DNA of 64,000 bases from Nitrosarchaeum sp. (GTDB lineage: Archaea > Thermoproteota > Nitrososphaeria > Nitrososphaerales > Nitrosopumilaceae): positions 216,192-280,191 of the forward strand of contig JAILWJ010000003.1 of the NCBI GenBank assembly GCA_025699025.1, read 5' to 3'. Below are positions 33,638 through 41,556 of this stretch, piece after piece; positions within the stretch are counted from its first letter, which is position 1, and every line of letters starts with the position of its first letter. Position numbers and translations under genes: made by a program. Below the pieces are notes generated by a model that saw only the letters and a program-made list of their open reading frames with translations, did no database searches and was not told the DNA's origin.

Positions 33638-35179
33638 ATGGAACTAAAAATTAAAAATATTGGAATTGAATCGGGCGGAAAACCAATTGTATTTCTTAAT
33701 GTTCACGATGCAGATGAGCTAGGCGTGTCAGCATCTGGAAGATTGCAGATCAATTCAGGCAGAGAAGTTACTGTGATAGTTAACATTGCGTCAGATTCGA
33801 TTCAGAAGGGATATTTAGGAACAAGTAAGGAAGTCCAAAAAATTTTGAAATTAGAACAAGATTCTGTTGTCGATGTCCAGATCTCTGCTTTTCCAAAATC
33901 TTTACAATTCATACGTAACAAACTAAATAGAAAAAAACTCACTTATGAAGAAATTCATGAAATTGTAAATGATGTAGTTGGTGGAAATCTCAGTGAAAGT
34001 GAGATTGCTTCTTTTGTAACTTCATTACATATTCAAGGTCTCAGTTTGGATGAAGCCACTAGTTTATCATTATCAATGGTGATGACAGGAAAACAGCTTT
34101 TTCTTGATGCCAAACAAATTGTAGACAAACACAGTATAGGTGGTGTTCCTGGTGATAAAACCACCTTGCTTGTGGTTCCCATTATTGCCGCAGCAGGGTT
34201 GATCATCCCAAAAACATCTTCAAGAGCAATTACATCTGCAGCTGGAACTGCCGATAGAGCAGAGACAATAATGCCTGTTGATTTGGGGATCTCCGAAATG
34301 AAACAAGTAATTAACAAAACTAACGGGTGTATTGTGTGGGGAGGATCTCTAGATTTAGCACCTGCAGATGATATTTTTGTAAAAACTGAATATTCATTAT
34401 GCATTGATCCTTTACTTCTACCTTCTATTATGAGTAAAAAGAAGGCGGTGGGGGCAACTCATTTGATAGTAGATATTCCAACAGGCAGAGGTGCTAAAGT
34501 AAAAACAATTGGAGAAGCAGATCTACTTGCAAAAGACATTATTGAATTAGGCAAACGTCTTGATATTCACTGTCATTGTGTGTTGACTTATGGTGAACAA
34601 CCAATTGGAAATGCTATAGGTCCATCACTTGAAGCACAAGAAGCACTAAATGTGTTAATGAATAAATCGCAAGTTCCTGATTTGTTTGATAAAGCATGTC
34701 ATGTTGCAGGTTCCATCTTTGAAATAACTGGAAAAAAGGATGGATTTGAATTAGCAAAAGACATTCTTCTTTCTGGAAAAGCAGAAAAGAAACTCAGAGA
34801 GATAATTTCACATCAGGGCGGGCAGCCTGAAATTAAACCCAATGATTTTACTATTGGCGCAAATACATTTGAATATCATTCAAAAGATGAAGGGCAAGTT
34901 TTATGGATAGACAACAACATGGTAGTAGAAATAGCAAGAGCTGCGGGTGCTCCAAAGAACAAGGGTTCTGGAATAATATTTAACAAGAAAAACGGGGATA
35001 AAGTTTCTAAAAATGAATTACTCTTTACAGTATACTCTGAAAAAGCTCAGAAACTCTCAAGAGCAGAACAGATTCTTGATGAAAAAATGCCTATGGGCAT
35101 AGGCAAAAAAATGGAAATGCTGATTCATCAAGTAAAGGAACCTCCAGTCGTAAGAAGATCTTTTGTGTTAGACAGATAG
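33638..35179 (+). CDS. AMP phosphorylase (archaeal DeoA-related)
   Basis: A 513-residue enzyme. The N-terminal 85 residues are the extra domain found in archaeal AMP phosphorylases but not in bacterial thymidine phosphorylase. The catalytic part has KHSIGGVPGDKTTLLVVPII and SSRAITSAAGTADRAETIMP. It would split AMP and phosphate into adenine and ribose 1,5-bisphosphate. It lies 5 bases after the copper ATPase and converges on PRPP synthetase. No RuBisCO is in the window, so the fate of the product is open. Confidence 0.85.
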   Translation: MELKIKNIGIESGGKPIVFLNVHDADELGVSASGRLQINSGREVTVIVNIASDSIQKGYLGTSKEVQKILKLEQDSVVDVQISAFPKSLQFIRNKLNRKKLTYEEIHEIVNDVVGGNLSESEIASFVTSLHIQGLSLDEATSLSLSMVMTGKQLFLDAKQIVDKHSIGGVPGDKTTLLVVPIIAAAGLIIPKTSSRAITSAAGTADRAETIMPVDLGISEMKQVINKTNGCIVWGGSLDLAPADDIFVKTEYSLCIDPLLLPSIMSKKKAVGATHLIVDIPTGRGAKVKTIGEADLLAKDIIELGKRLDIHCHCVLTYGEQPIGNAIGPSLEAQEALNVLMNKSQVPDLFDKACHVAGSIFEITGKKDGFELAKDILLSGKAEKKLREIISHQGGQPEIKPNDFTIGANTFEYHSKDEGQVLWIDNNMVVEIARAAGAPKNKGSGIIFNKKNGDKVSKNELLFTVYSEKAQKLSRAEQILDEKMPMGIGKKMEMLIHQVKEPPVVRRSFVLDR

Positions 35180-35188
35180 TGAATATCA

Positions 35189-36070
35189 TCATCCTTGAAT
35201 GATCTTAGAAATAATTCCTGATAAATCAACTAGGGCATATTTTCCAGAAATGGTATTTGTACTGATAATTTTGCATACTCCTGCCTTTTTGAGTCTATTT
35301 TCAGCATTGCCAGATAGAACTGCATGAGTACATGCAACGTAAATTCTTCCAAGATTTTTCTTTTTAAGAAATTTTATTGCTTTTACTATGCTGCCTCCAG
35401 TGCTTACCATGTCATCCAACAGAATCATGTCTTGAAAGTTGGCTTTAGGAATTCTGGATGACTTGATGATTAGTTCTCCTGTCTTTCGATTTCTTTGTTT
35501 GTTTAATGCAATGTATTCACAATTCAATATCTTAGCAAATTCTTTTGCTTTGTTTTCCCAAAAAAGATCAGGGGACACCACCAATGGTTGATGAAGTTCT
35601 ATCTTTGCAAAATGATTTGCAAGTAATGGCACTGCAGATAGATTCTTTGAGGGTATTTTGAAAAACTTTAATTCTTCATTACTGTGAATGTCTACAACAA
35701 TTAGTTTGGTTGCACCTGCGGCCTTGAGTAATTTTGCAATGACCGAAATTGTGATAATCTCTCCTTTCAAAAATTCCTTGTCTTGTTTTGCATATCCCAT
35801 GTATGGTATTACAGCAATTACTTCAGATGACATTTGTCTTGCTTGGTGAATTAATGAAAATGCCCGAATGAGATTTGTATCTACGGGTGTATGGGTTGAT
35901 TGAACTACAATAATTTTCTGAGCTTTTTTCATTCCTTTGATTGTGAGTTTGCTTTCACCATCATGAAATATTTTCAATTCTGTCTTCAAGAATTTTGCAT
36001 TTAATTTTTTTGAAATCTTTTTAGCTAAACCTTCTGATGAAGGGCCTCCTATCACTACGTATTTTTTCAA
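35189..36070 (-). CDS. prs: Ribose-phosphate pyrophosphokinase (PRPP synthetase)
   Basis: A 293-residue enzyme with the family blocks: VIGGPSSEGLAKKISKKLNA, KIIVVQSTHTPVDTNL, VIPYMGYAKQDKEF, VVDIHSNE, and the PRPP loop DMILLDDMVSTGGSIVKAI. It makes PRPP from ribose 5-phosphate and ATP, feeding pyrE and purine synthesis. The start is a TTG (MKKYVVIGG) with a TATA-like ATTAAATTTAAG about 26 bases upstream, inside the duplicated promoter. Whether the genome has a second copy outside the island cannot be seen here. Confidence 0.92.
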   Translation of the reverse strand: MKKYVVIGGPSSEGLAKKISKKLNAKFLKTELKIFHDGESKLTIKGMKKAQKIIVVQSTHTPVDTNLIRAFSLIHQARQMSSEVIAVIPYMGYAKQDKEFLKGEIITISVIAKLLKAAGATKLIVVDIHSNEELKFFKIPSKNLSAVPLLANHFAKIELHQPLVVSPDLFWENKAKEFAKILNCEYIALNKQRNRKTGELIIKSSRIPKANFQDMILLDDMVSTGGSIVKAIKFLKKKNLGRIYVACTHAVLSGNAENRLKKAGVCKIISTNTISGKYALVDLSGIISKIIQG

Positions 36071-36255
36071 TACATATTGTGTCTAGTGATACGTCTTAAA
36101 TTTAATGAACTGCCAAATGTTTGAAACACTTCTTTACATTTGTAAAATCCAAAAAACAAGCCCTTAGTCACAAACCTGAATATCAAATATGAAAATTGAA
36201 TTTTAATATTTTAGTAAGAAGTGTGAGATCTTAACATGGCAAAAAATCCACATCG
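36060..36255. repeat. Duplicated divergent promoter, copy B (with ATPase start remnant)
   Basis: Second copy of the 31.3-kb element. Here the minus-strand gene (prs) is intact, while the plus-strand side keeps only the first codons of the copper ATPase, ATG GCA AAA AAT CCA (MAKNP, against MAKDP). The two copies are thus complementary halves of one ancestral divergent pair. Confidence 0.85.
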
Positions 36256-36277
36256 GAAAAAAGGAATTTTGGCATGA
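36236..36277 (+). pseudogene. 13-codon remnant of the copper ATPase start, coupled to phaC
   Basis: The frame reads MAKNPHRKKGILA and stops at a TGA that overlaps the ATG of the PHA synthase (ATGA). The promoter in front is the duplicated ATPase promoter, so a leaderless transcript would start at this mini-ORF and reach phaC by termination-reinitiation. It is a fossil that may now act as a leader peptide. Confidence 0.7.
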
Positions 36278-37593
36278 TTGAGAATTACCTTGAACAGTTC
36301 AGAAAATTTTATTTATCCTTGGCAGATTTTGCCAAAAACTCGAACCAATTACTTTTTCAATATAACACAAATTTGGCAGATTCTGTAACCAACGCATTTG
36401 AGGAAAACAATGCAACGTTTACGTCACTAGTATCAGAGAATATGCGAGAAAAGATGAGAAAGTCTTTTGATAGGATTTTTCGAGAAAAAATGAAAGATGA
36501 ACGTTTTATTGACTCTCTTTCAAATACTATGGATTCTTGGTTTGCGTTATCTGAATTTTATGGGATAAACAAGTCATATCAAATTTTTACTGATTTATTT
36601 TCTTCATGGAATAAAATTCTAGAACCATTGCGAGATAATCTGAACAGAACAGATTCAGAAACAATACGAATGAATGGAAGATATCATTTACTACACTACA
36701 AATCAAAAAATAAACCACAGCAAAAAACCCCGATACTGATTGTGTATTCTCTGATTAATAGGCATTACATACTTGATCTGTTACCTGAAGTAAGTGTTGT
36801 AAAGCATTTCATAGATGCAGGGTTTGATGTGTATGCAACAGATTGGGAAACCCCTTCTACTTTTGACAAAGACATGACGCTTGAAAAATACATTCATGAA
36901 TATGTTGAAAATGCAGTAAACAAGGTACGAGAAATCACAAGTTCGGATAAAGTAACATTGTTTGGTTACTGTTGGGGAGGAATCTTTTCATTGATTTATT
37001 CAACAATGCATGCAAATACTGTACAGAATTTGATCTTGCATGCAACCCCATTAGATCTAGAAAAACCAGACACAGTGATTGAGAAATGGACAGAAAAAAT
37101 TCCACCTGATGTGATGGTGGAAAAACTAGGAAATGTGCCAGGTCAACTTCTAAACTTTGCATTTATGATGAGAAATCCTTTGGAAAATATCTTCAAGTAT
37201 CCGAATTATTTTCAAAAACCACGCTCTGCAGATGAGATCAAACAATTTTTTGCAATAGAGACATGGCTGTATGACAGCAGACCTATTTCAGGAAAGGTAT
37301 ACTGTGAGATTATCAAAAAGATTTACCACCAGAATCAACTGATCAAAGGCAAGATGCAGGTAGGCAAAAGACCAGTTAATCTAAAAAACCTGAAAATGCC
37401 AGTTCTAAACATAGTCGGAACAAAGGATGATTTGGTTCCTCCAGATTCAAGCAAGTATGTGATGTGTGATATTCCAAGCACAGACAAGGAATTGATTGAG
37501 TATCCAACAGGACATGTTGGCTTGTGTATTAGCAAAAGAGCTCACAAAGAATTATGGCCAAAAGTTGTCAATTGGGTAAATAAAAGATCATGA
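36274..37593 (+). CDS. phaC: Polyhydroxyalkanoate synthase (PhaC)
   Basis: A 439-residue alpha/beta-hydrolase. The lipase-like box is GYCWGG with the catalytic Cys at residue 233; Asp (GTKDDLVPP) and His (PTGHVGLCI) complete the triad. YATDWETPS is a further PhaC mark. It polymerises hydroxyacyl-CoA into storage granules. The first 125 residues form a helical N-terminal region, longer than in class III PhaC, that could replace or resemble the PhaE partner. The next gene overlaps its stop by 4 bases. Confidence 0.9.
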   Translation: MIENYLEQFRKFYLSLADFAKNSNQLLFQYNTNLADSVTNAFEENNATFTSLVSENMREKMRKSFDRIFREKMKDERFIDSLSNTMDSWFALSEFYGINKSYQIFTDLFSSWNKILEPLRDNLNRTDSETIRMNGRYHLLHYKSKNKPQQKTPILIVYSLINRHYILDLLPEVSVVKHFIDAGFDVYATDWETPSTFDKDMTLEKYIHEYVENAVNKVREITSSDKVTLFGYCWGGIFSLIYSTMHANTVQNLILHATPLDLEKPDTVIEKWTEKIPPDVMVEKLGNVPGQLLNFAFMMRNPLENIFKYPNYFQKPRSADEIKQFFAIETWLYDSRPISGKVYCEIIKKIYHQNQLIKGKMQVGKRPVNLKNLKMPVLNIVGTKDDLVPPDSSKYVMCDIPSTDKELIEYPTGHVGLCISKRAHKELWPKVVNWVNKRS

Positions 37594-38276
37594 AACGTAA
37601 TGTTATCGTAGCACTTGGGGTTTTGGCTACATTTAGTGCGGTTATGGGCGTAACGGCTGATGTATTTTCTGCATGGTCTCCGAACGAAAGTGAAATGAAC
37701 ACAGCGTTTTCAGTTGATCTGGATAGCATTAGAAGTTTCTATGACGACAAACCACGATGGACTTTCATTCTGGGAAATTATTTTGGTGTGTATTTTATTC
37801 CTCTACACATCTTGGGGTTTTTTCTAGTCTATCATGCTTTGAAACCTGCCAACAAAAATTTTGCCTTGGCGTTATTTGCGCTATCTGTTTACGCCACAAC
37901 TATTGGAGTTGGCCTACACGGAACCCTTGCATTCGTTGGAGATATTTTACAGTCGGGAAATGCTGCCCTGATTGAAGGGATGAAGGATTACTGGCAGCCA
38001 TGGGCATATTCATTGGTGGTGTTGTATTCTATTGTCTCAGTCATGATATTGGTATTGATAATTACTGGACGTTCACTTTATCCAAGATGGGCTGCTTTTG
38101 TCAGTCCTATAGCCATCGTAGTTATGACAGTATTTGTAATCGCTATTCTTCCCAACAGTACTGCTGGTGTAAGATCATTTCTTTCCATTAGCGGTCTAAA
38201 CTTGCCTTTGGTGATTTTCTTTGCTATTACAACATGGGTTTTGGCAAGACATAAAAAACTAGAAATTTCTTTGTAA
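37590..38276 (+). CDS. Six-helix membrane protein coupled to phaC
   Basis: A 228-residue protein with about six membrane segments (first at 5-25, then around 62-82, 88-110, 132-160, 165-185 and 200-220) and a loop of about 35 residues after the first. The start overlaps the phaC stop by 4 bases (ATGA), so the two products are made together. I recognise no family. A link to polymer granules or to the membrane stage of substrate supply is only a guess. Confidence 0.6.
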   Translation: MKRNVIVALGVLATFSAVMGVTADVFSAWSPNESEMNTAFSVDLDSIRSFYDDKPRWTFILGNYFGVYFIPLHILGFFLVYHALKPANKNFALALFALSVYATTIGVGLHGTLAFVGDILQSGNAALIEGMKDYWQPWAYSLVVLYSIVSVMILVLIITGRSLYPRWAAFVSPIAIVVMTVFVIAILPNSTAGVRSFLSISGLNLPLVIFFAITTWVLARHKKLEISL

Positions 38277-38519
38277 TTATTTTAAATAAGACAGAAAACA
38301 TGTTTTTTTGAAACCTCAACTAATCCATTTAGAATCGAATATTTTTTTATAAAATATCTCCAGTTTACGTATTACCTTTGAATTAAATAGTTAGGGTTTG
38401 TTGCAGTGATTTTCAATTATGTTTTACACAAGATATTCAGTATTATCGATATGCCCAAACGCAATAGTGGAAATTTGTATATGGTAATTTTAAAAAGAAC
38501 TTACACCAATCCATAATAC

Positions 38520-39404
38520 TTGACTTTAATTATTGGCTTCAAATGTGCTGACGGAATTGCACTGGTATCTGACACTAAAATAATAGACATTGAAACAGGC
38601 GATGTCTCATACGATTCAAAGATACTGACCCCGCTACAAGACACTCCATGCATGGTCGGACTGGCAGGATATGTGAATCTGTTTAACGAGTTTAACAGGA
38701 AAATACCTGAGATTGTAAAACAGAGAATTGCAGAAGTAAGAGTATCCAATGTTGGAGAGATGATCAAAACAGGATTGACGCGCAAGGAAGCAATAGAATA
38801 CATCACGTCCAGAGAAAAATGCATTTCATCCACATTAAGAGAAATTAAAAATGATTCAAAAAACGAGTGTGTGACAAATCCAGACATTGGAGAAATTGAG
38901 CTGCCATACCAGTATTCGGAGGAAAATTTCATAGATGACTGCAAATCATCAGTAAAACAGATCAGTTCTCAAAATGAAAGCATTGAGGATTCTTTAGAGT
39001 TGATAATCGGAATTAGAAGACCCAGAGACAAAAAGATGCATCTGCACCAAATATTTTCAGACGGCACCGAGATTGAAAGTGACGAATACTTGGCAATAGG
39101 ATCAGGGTATCAGTATGCTGAAACATTGTTTGGTAGAGTGTATGACTACAAAAAAGAAATGTCAGTGTTGATTACGGAGGCATTTCGCACTATATCATAT
39201 GCAGTTTTGGTTGGAAAAGAAAGTCTGGTAGGATATACCAAATCGCATCCGCCTGAAGCTGTAGTGATTCACAATGACGGCACATATGGCAAGATGTCAT
39301 TTGAGAATGAATCACAAGTTATTTCAGAGATTGAAAAAGAGATGGAAAATATTGTATTGCAAGTTAAAAATTCGCATGTGCCACATCTAAAGCCAAAACA
39401 GTAA
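38520..39404 (+). CDS. Proteasome-beta-like Ntn hydrolase
   Basis: A 294-residue protein starting M-TLIIGFKCADGIALVSDTK, which has the strand pattern of proteasome beta and HslV subunits with a Thr directly after the initiator Met. Removal of Met would expose a catalytic N-terminal Thr without a propeptide. Asp18 (SDTK) fits the conserved Asp of the family. The TTG start fits the motif exactly. The C-terminal 100 residues exceed a standard beta subunit. It may be a stand-alone, non-20S peptidase, similar in idea to Anbu or HslV. Confidence 0.65.
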   Translation: MTLIIGFKCADGIALVSDTKIIDIETGDVSYDSKILTPLQDTPCMVGLAGYVNLFNEFNRKIPEIVKQRIAEVRVSNVGEMIKTGLTRKEAIEYITSREKCISSTLREIKNDSKNECVTNPDIGEIELPYQYSEENFIDDCKSSVKQISSQNESIEDSLELIIGIRRPRDKKMHLHQIFSDGTEIESDEYLAIGSGYQYAETLFGRVYDYKKEMSVLITEAFRTISYAVLVGKESLVGYTKSHPPEAVVIHNDGTYGKMSFENESQVISEIEKEMENIVLQVKNSHVPHLKPKQ

Positions 39405-39429
39405 AGCCACTAAAATTTGAAAATAAAAT

Positions 39430-39891
39430 CTAGGGGTTATTCATCATGTCATCTGACATATCATCATCCATTATGGTCATGTTTCCCATCATTTGATTTT
39501 GTGTCATTCCACCCTGTGCCATTTGCTGCATCTGCTCCATTGCCTCTTGGTTTTCTGACATGTGACCTAGCATCTGCAATCTAAGATTTGGATCATTGAT
39601 CATCTCCATCATCATCTCCTGCATAAAGTCATGATTTCCTCTCATCAGATCTGCCATCTGTCTGACGTGCTGTGGGCTTTCCATCCATTTCTCCATTGCC
39701 TCAGGGTCATCCATCATGACCTGTTGCCACATTGCCATCTGCTGTGGATTACCCATCATATCTCGCATCTGCTGCTGATTAATCATCATGTAGTTAAAAT
39801 GAGTACTTTGCTGAAATGTAACATACCCCATGCCAAGTCCTGCTGCAAATACTCCAAAGATTATTGCAATCCAAACATACTGACTAGTCAT
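39430..39891 (-). CDS. Membrane-anchored Met-rich protein, putative copper binder
   Basis: A 153-residue protein with an N-terminal anchor (YVWIAIIFGVFAAGLGMGYV) and a Met/Gln/Asp-rich outer part: MMDDPEAMEKWMESPQHVRQ, NHDFMQEMMMEMINDPNLRL, QMLGHMSEN. The NDPNLRLQML unit matches the NDPELRQQMM unit of the 417-residue protein at 28.7 kb, so they are one family with different anchors. Copper binding by Met clusters is inferred. It is divergent from the cupredoxin operon. Confidence 0.65.
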   Translation of the reverse strand: MTSQYVWIAIIFGVFAAGLGMGYVTFQQSTHFNYMMINQQQMRDMMGNPQQMAMWQQVMMDDPEAMEKWMESPQHVRQMADLMRGNHDFMQEMMMEMINDPNLRLQMLGHMSENQEAMEQMQQMAQGGMTQNQMMGNMTIMDDDMSDDMMNNP

Positions 39892-40051
39892 ATTTTTGAT
39901 CAGGACATCATAGTATTATATCATGATATCAGATTTTATCATTGAGAATCAAATATTCGATATTAAAAATAAGAATCCATAGATAAAGAATCAAAGTCAG
40001 ATATGATAATCAGTATTCCTCCATATTAGTAATGATTTCCAATCAATATCA

Positions 40052-40588
40052 TTGAGTCAAATCATCTTAATTGGAATATCAGCATGGTTGGTTGTTTTTT
40101 CAATTTCTACAGTTTATGCTGAAGAAATATTCATTTCAATACCTCAAGGTGATCATACTCAACAATTAAAGACTGTACTTGAATGGTATGTTCCAATTAA
40201 TCACGATGTTGAAATTGGCGACACGGTAACGTGGAAAAATGATGACATTACTGGACACACTGTAACTAGTGGCAAGGGAATTGGGTTTTTAGGTGATCCT
40301 AAAACAGACAAGGCACAACCTGACGGATATTTTGATAGTGGAATTATTCTCCCTGGAAAATCATGGTCATTCACATTCAAAGAAAAAGGATTTTTTGAGT
40401 ACACATGTACAATTCATCCTTGGGTGGAAAGAAGCATCACTGTTTTAGAGCCAGGAATAGATGTTTCTAAAAACATCAGAATTAGTTATGCGACAATTAC
40501 AACAATTGCAATAATCATGATTTCAATTGGCATTGCATATGCAATAGTTAAAACTAGACAGAAGAGAGCAGAGAAATCATCGGGATAG
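40052..40588 (+). CDS. Membrane-bound cupredoxin (plastocyanin-like)
   Basis: A 178-residue protein: signal peptide (to about residue 23), a type-1 copper domain at about 45-133, and a C-terminal membrane anchor (149-166) with a basic tail. Copper ligands are His69 (DITGHTVTS), Cys119 and His122 (YTCTIHPWV). The usual axial Met after the His is replaced, with Val at 125, which would shift the redox potential. The domain faces outside. The start is a TTG. It heads the five-gene operon 40052-43041. Confidence 0.85.
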   Translation: MSQIILIGISAWLVVFSISTVYAEEIFISIPQGDHTQQLKTVLEWYVPINHDVEIGDTVTWKNDDITGHTVTSGKGIGFLGDPKTDKAQPDGYFDSGIILPGKSWSFTFKEKGFFEYTCTIHPWVERSITVLEPGIDVSKNIRISYATITTIAIIMISIGIAYAIVKTRQKRAEKSSG

Positions 40589-40590
40589 AA

Positions 40591-41556
40591 ATGGCCCAAG
40601 AAGTAACTAGTAAAGCAAAAAATATTCTAATAATGTTACTGTTTGCTTTGCTTTCTGCATTCATTATTGGAATGATCTATCTTTCCACAGTTGATCTTGT
40701 TGAAGAACAAGTAGGTGTCACACCATATGCATCATGGTTACTCATTGCATATGCTGCAGGACTATCAATGATTATTTTGCCATGTACTTTGCCAATGGTA
40801 TTCATCATTGTGCCACTATGTATGGGAAAAGGATACAAAAATGGTCTTAGTATTGCGGTTCTTTTTGGAGTAGGACTGGTCATAACAATAACTGCTTATG
40901 GTATAATGGTGGCACTGCTTGGACAGTATACTGGAATTGACCAAGCAACTAGAGTTATGTGGTTTTTTGCAGGGGCCATAGCTTTCACTTTTGGGTTATC
41001 TGAACTGAAATTACTAAACTTGAAACTGCCATCTTATGCAGGTACTCCAAAATTCATAGAAAAACGTGGAGATAAACTAAAACCACTTCTCATGGGTTTG
41101 CTTTTGGGCAATGCAGGAGTTGGATGTCCTAATCCGTTCTTCTATTTTCTGTTAACGTACATTATTGGTACTGGAAGTGTAGTTGTAGGAGGATCATTGG
41201 GTTTAATTCACGGTATTGGCAGAGCAGTCCCTTTGATATTCATTGCAATATTGGCAATACTTGGAATCAGTGCAACACAAACTTTGGTAAAGAAGAGAGT
41301 AGCTGTTGAAAAGGCAACTGGGTTTGGATTGTTGGGTGTTGGTGCATTCATACTTTTACTTGGACTTTTTGGACATCCATGGTGGGAACGCTCGCCATTT
41401 CATCTTGCATGGAATGAAATAATGCCATTGTTTGGAATAGAACCCGAGTTAACAATGGGAGCACATGTAATCATGCCAATTCCTTGGACCATGTTGATAC
41501 TGTTAATTGTAATACCCGCTATAGGGTATTGGGTGAAGGAAAAGTATGGCAAGTAA
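40591..41556 (+). CDS. CcdA/DsbD-like transmembrane thiol transporter
   Basis: A 321-residue polytopic protein with about eight membrane segments. The two Cys-Pro motifs of the CcdA/DsbD core are present: LPCTLP at Cys65 and GCPNP at Cys179, in equivalent positions of the two internal repeats. Proteins of this family carry reducing power, and in some branches metals, across the membrane for cytochrome maturation or copper-site assembly. A GHPWWERSPFH loop and an extra C-terminal helix pair are added. It starts 2 bases after the cupredoxin and overlaps the next gene by 11. Confidence 0.75.
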   Translation: MAQEVTSKAKNILIMLLFALLSAFIIGMIYLSTVDLVEEQVGVTPYASWLLIAYAAGLSMIILPCTLPMVFIIVPLCMGKGYKNGLSIAVLFGVGLVITITAYGIMVALLGQYTGIDQATRVMWFFAGAIAFTFGLSELKLLNLKLPSYAGTPKFIEKRGDKLKPLLMGLLLGNAGVGCPNPFFYFLLTYIIGTGSVVVGGSLGLIHGIGRAVPLIFIAILAILGISATQTLVKKRVAVEKATGFGLLGVGAFILLLGLFGHPWWERSPFHLAWNEIMPLFGIEPELTMGAHVIMPIPWTMLILLIVIPAIGYWVKEKYGK

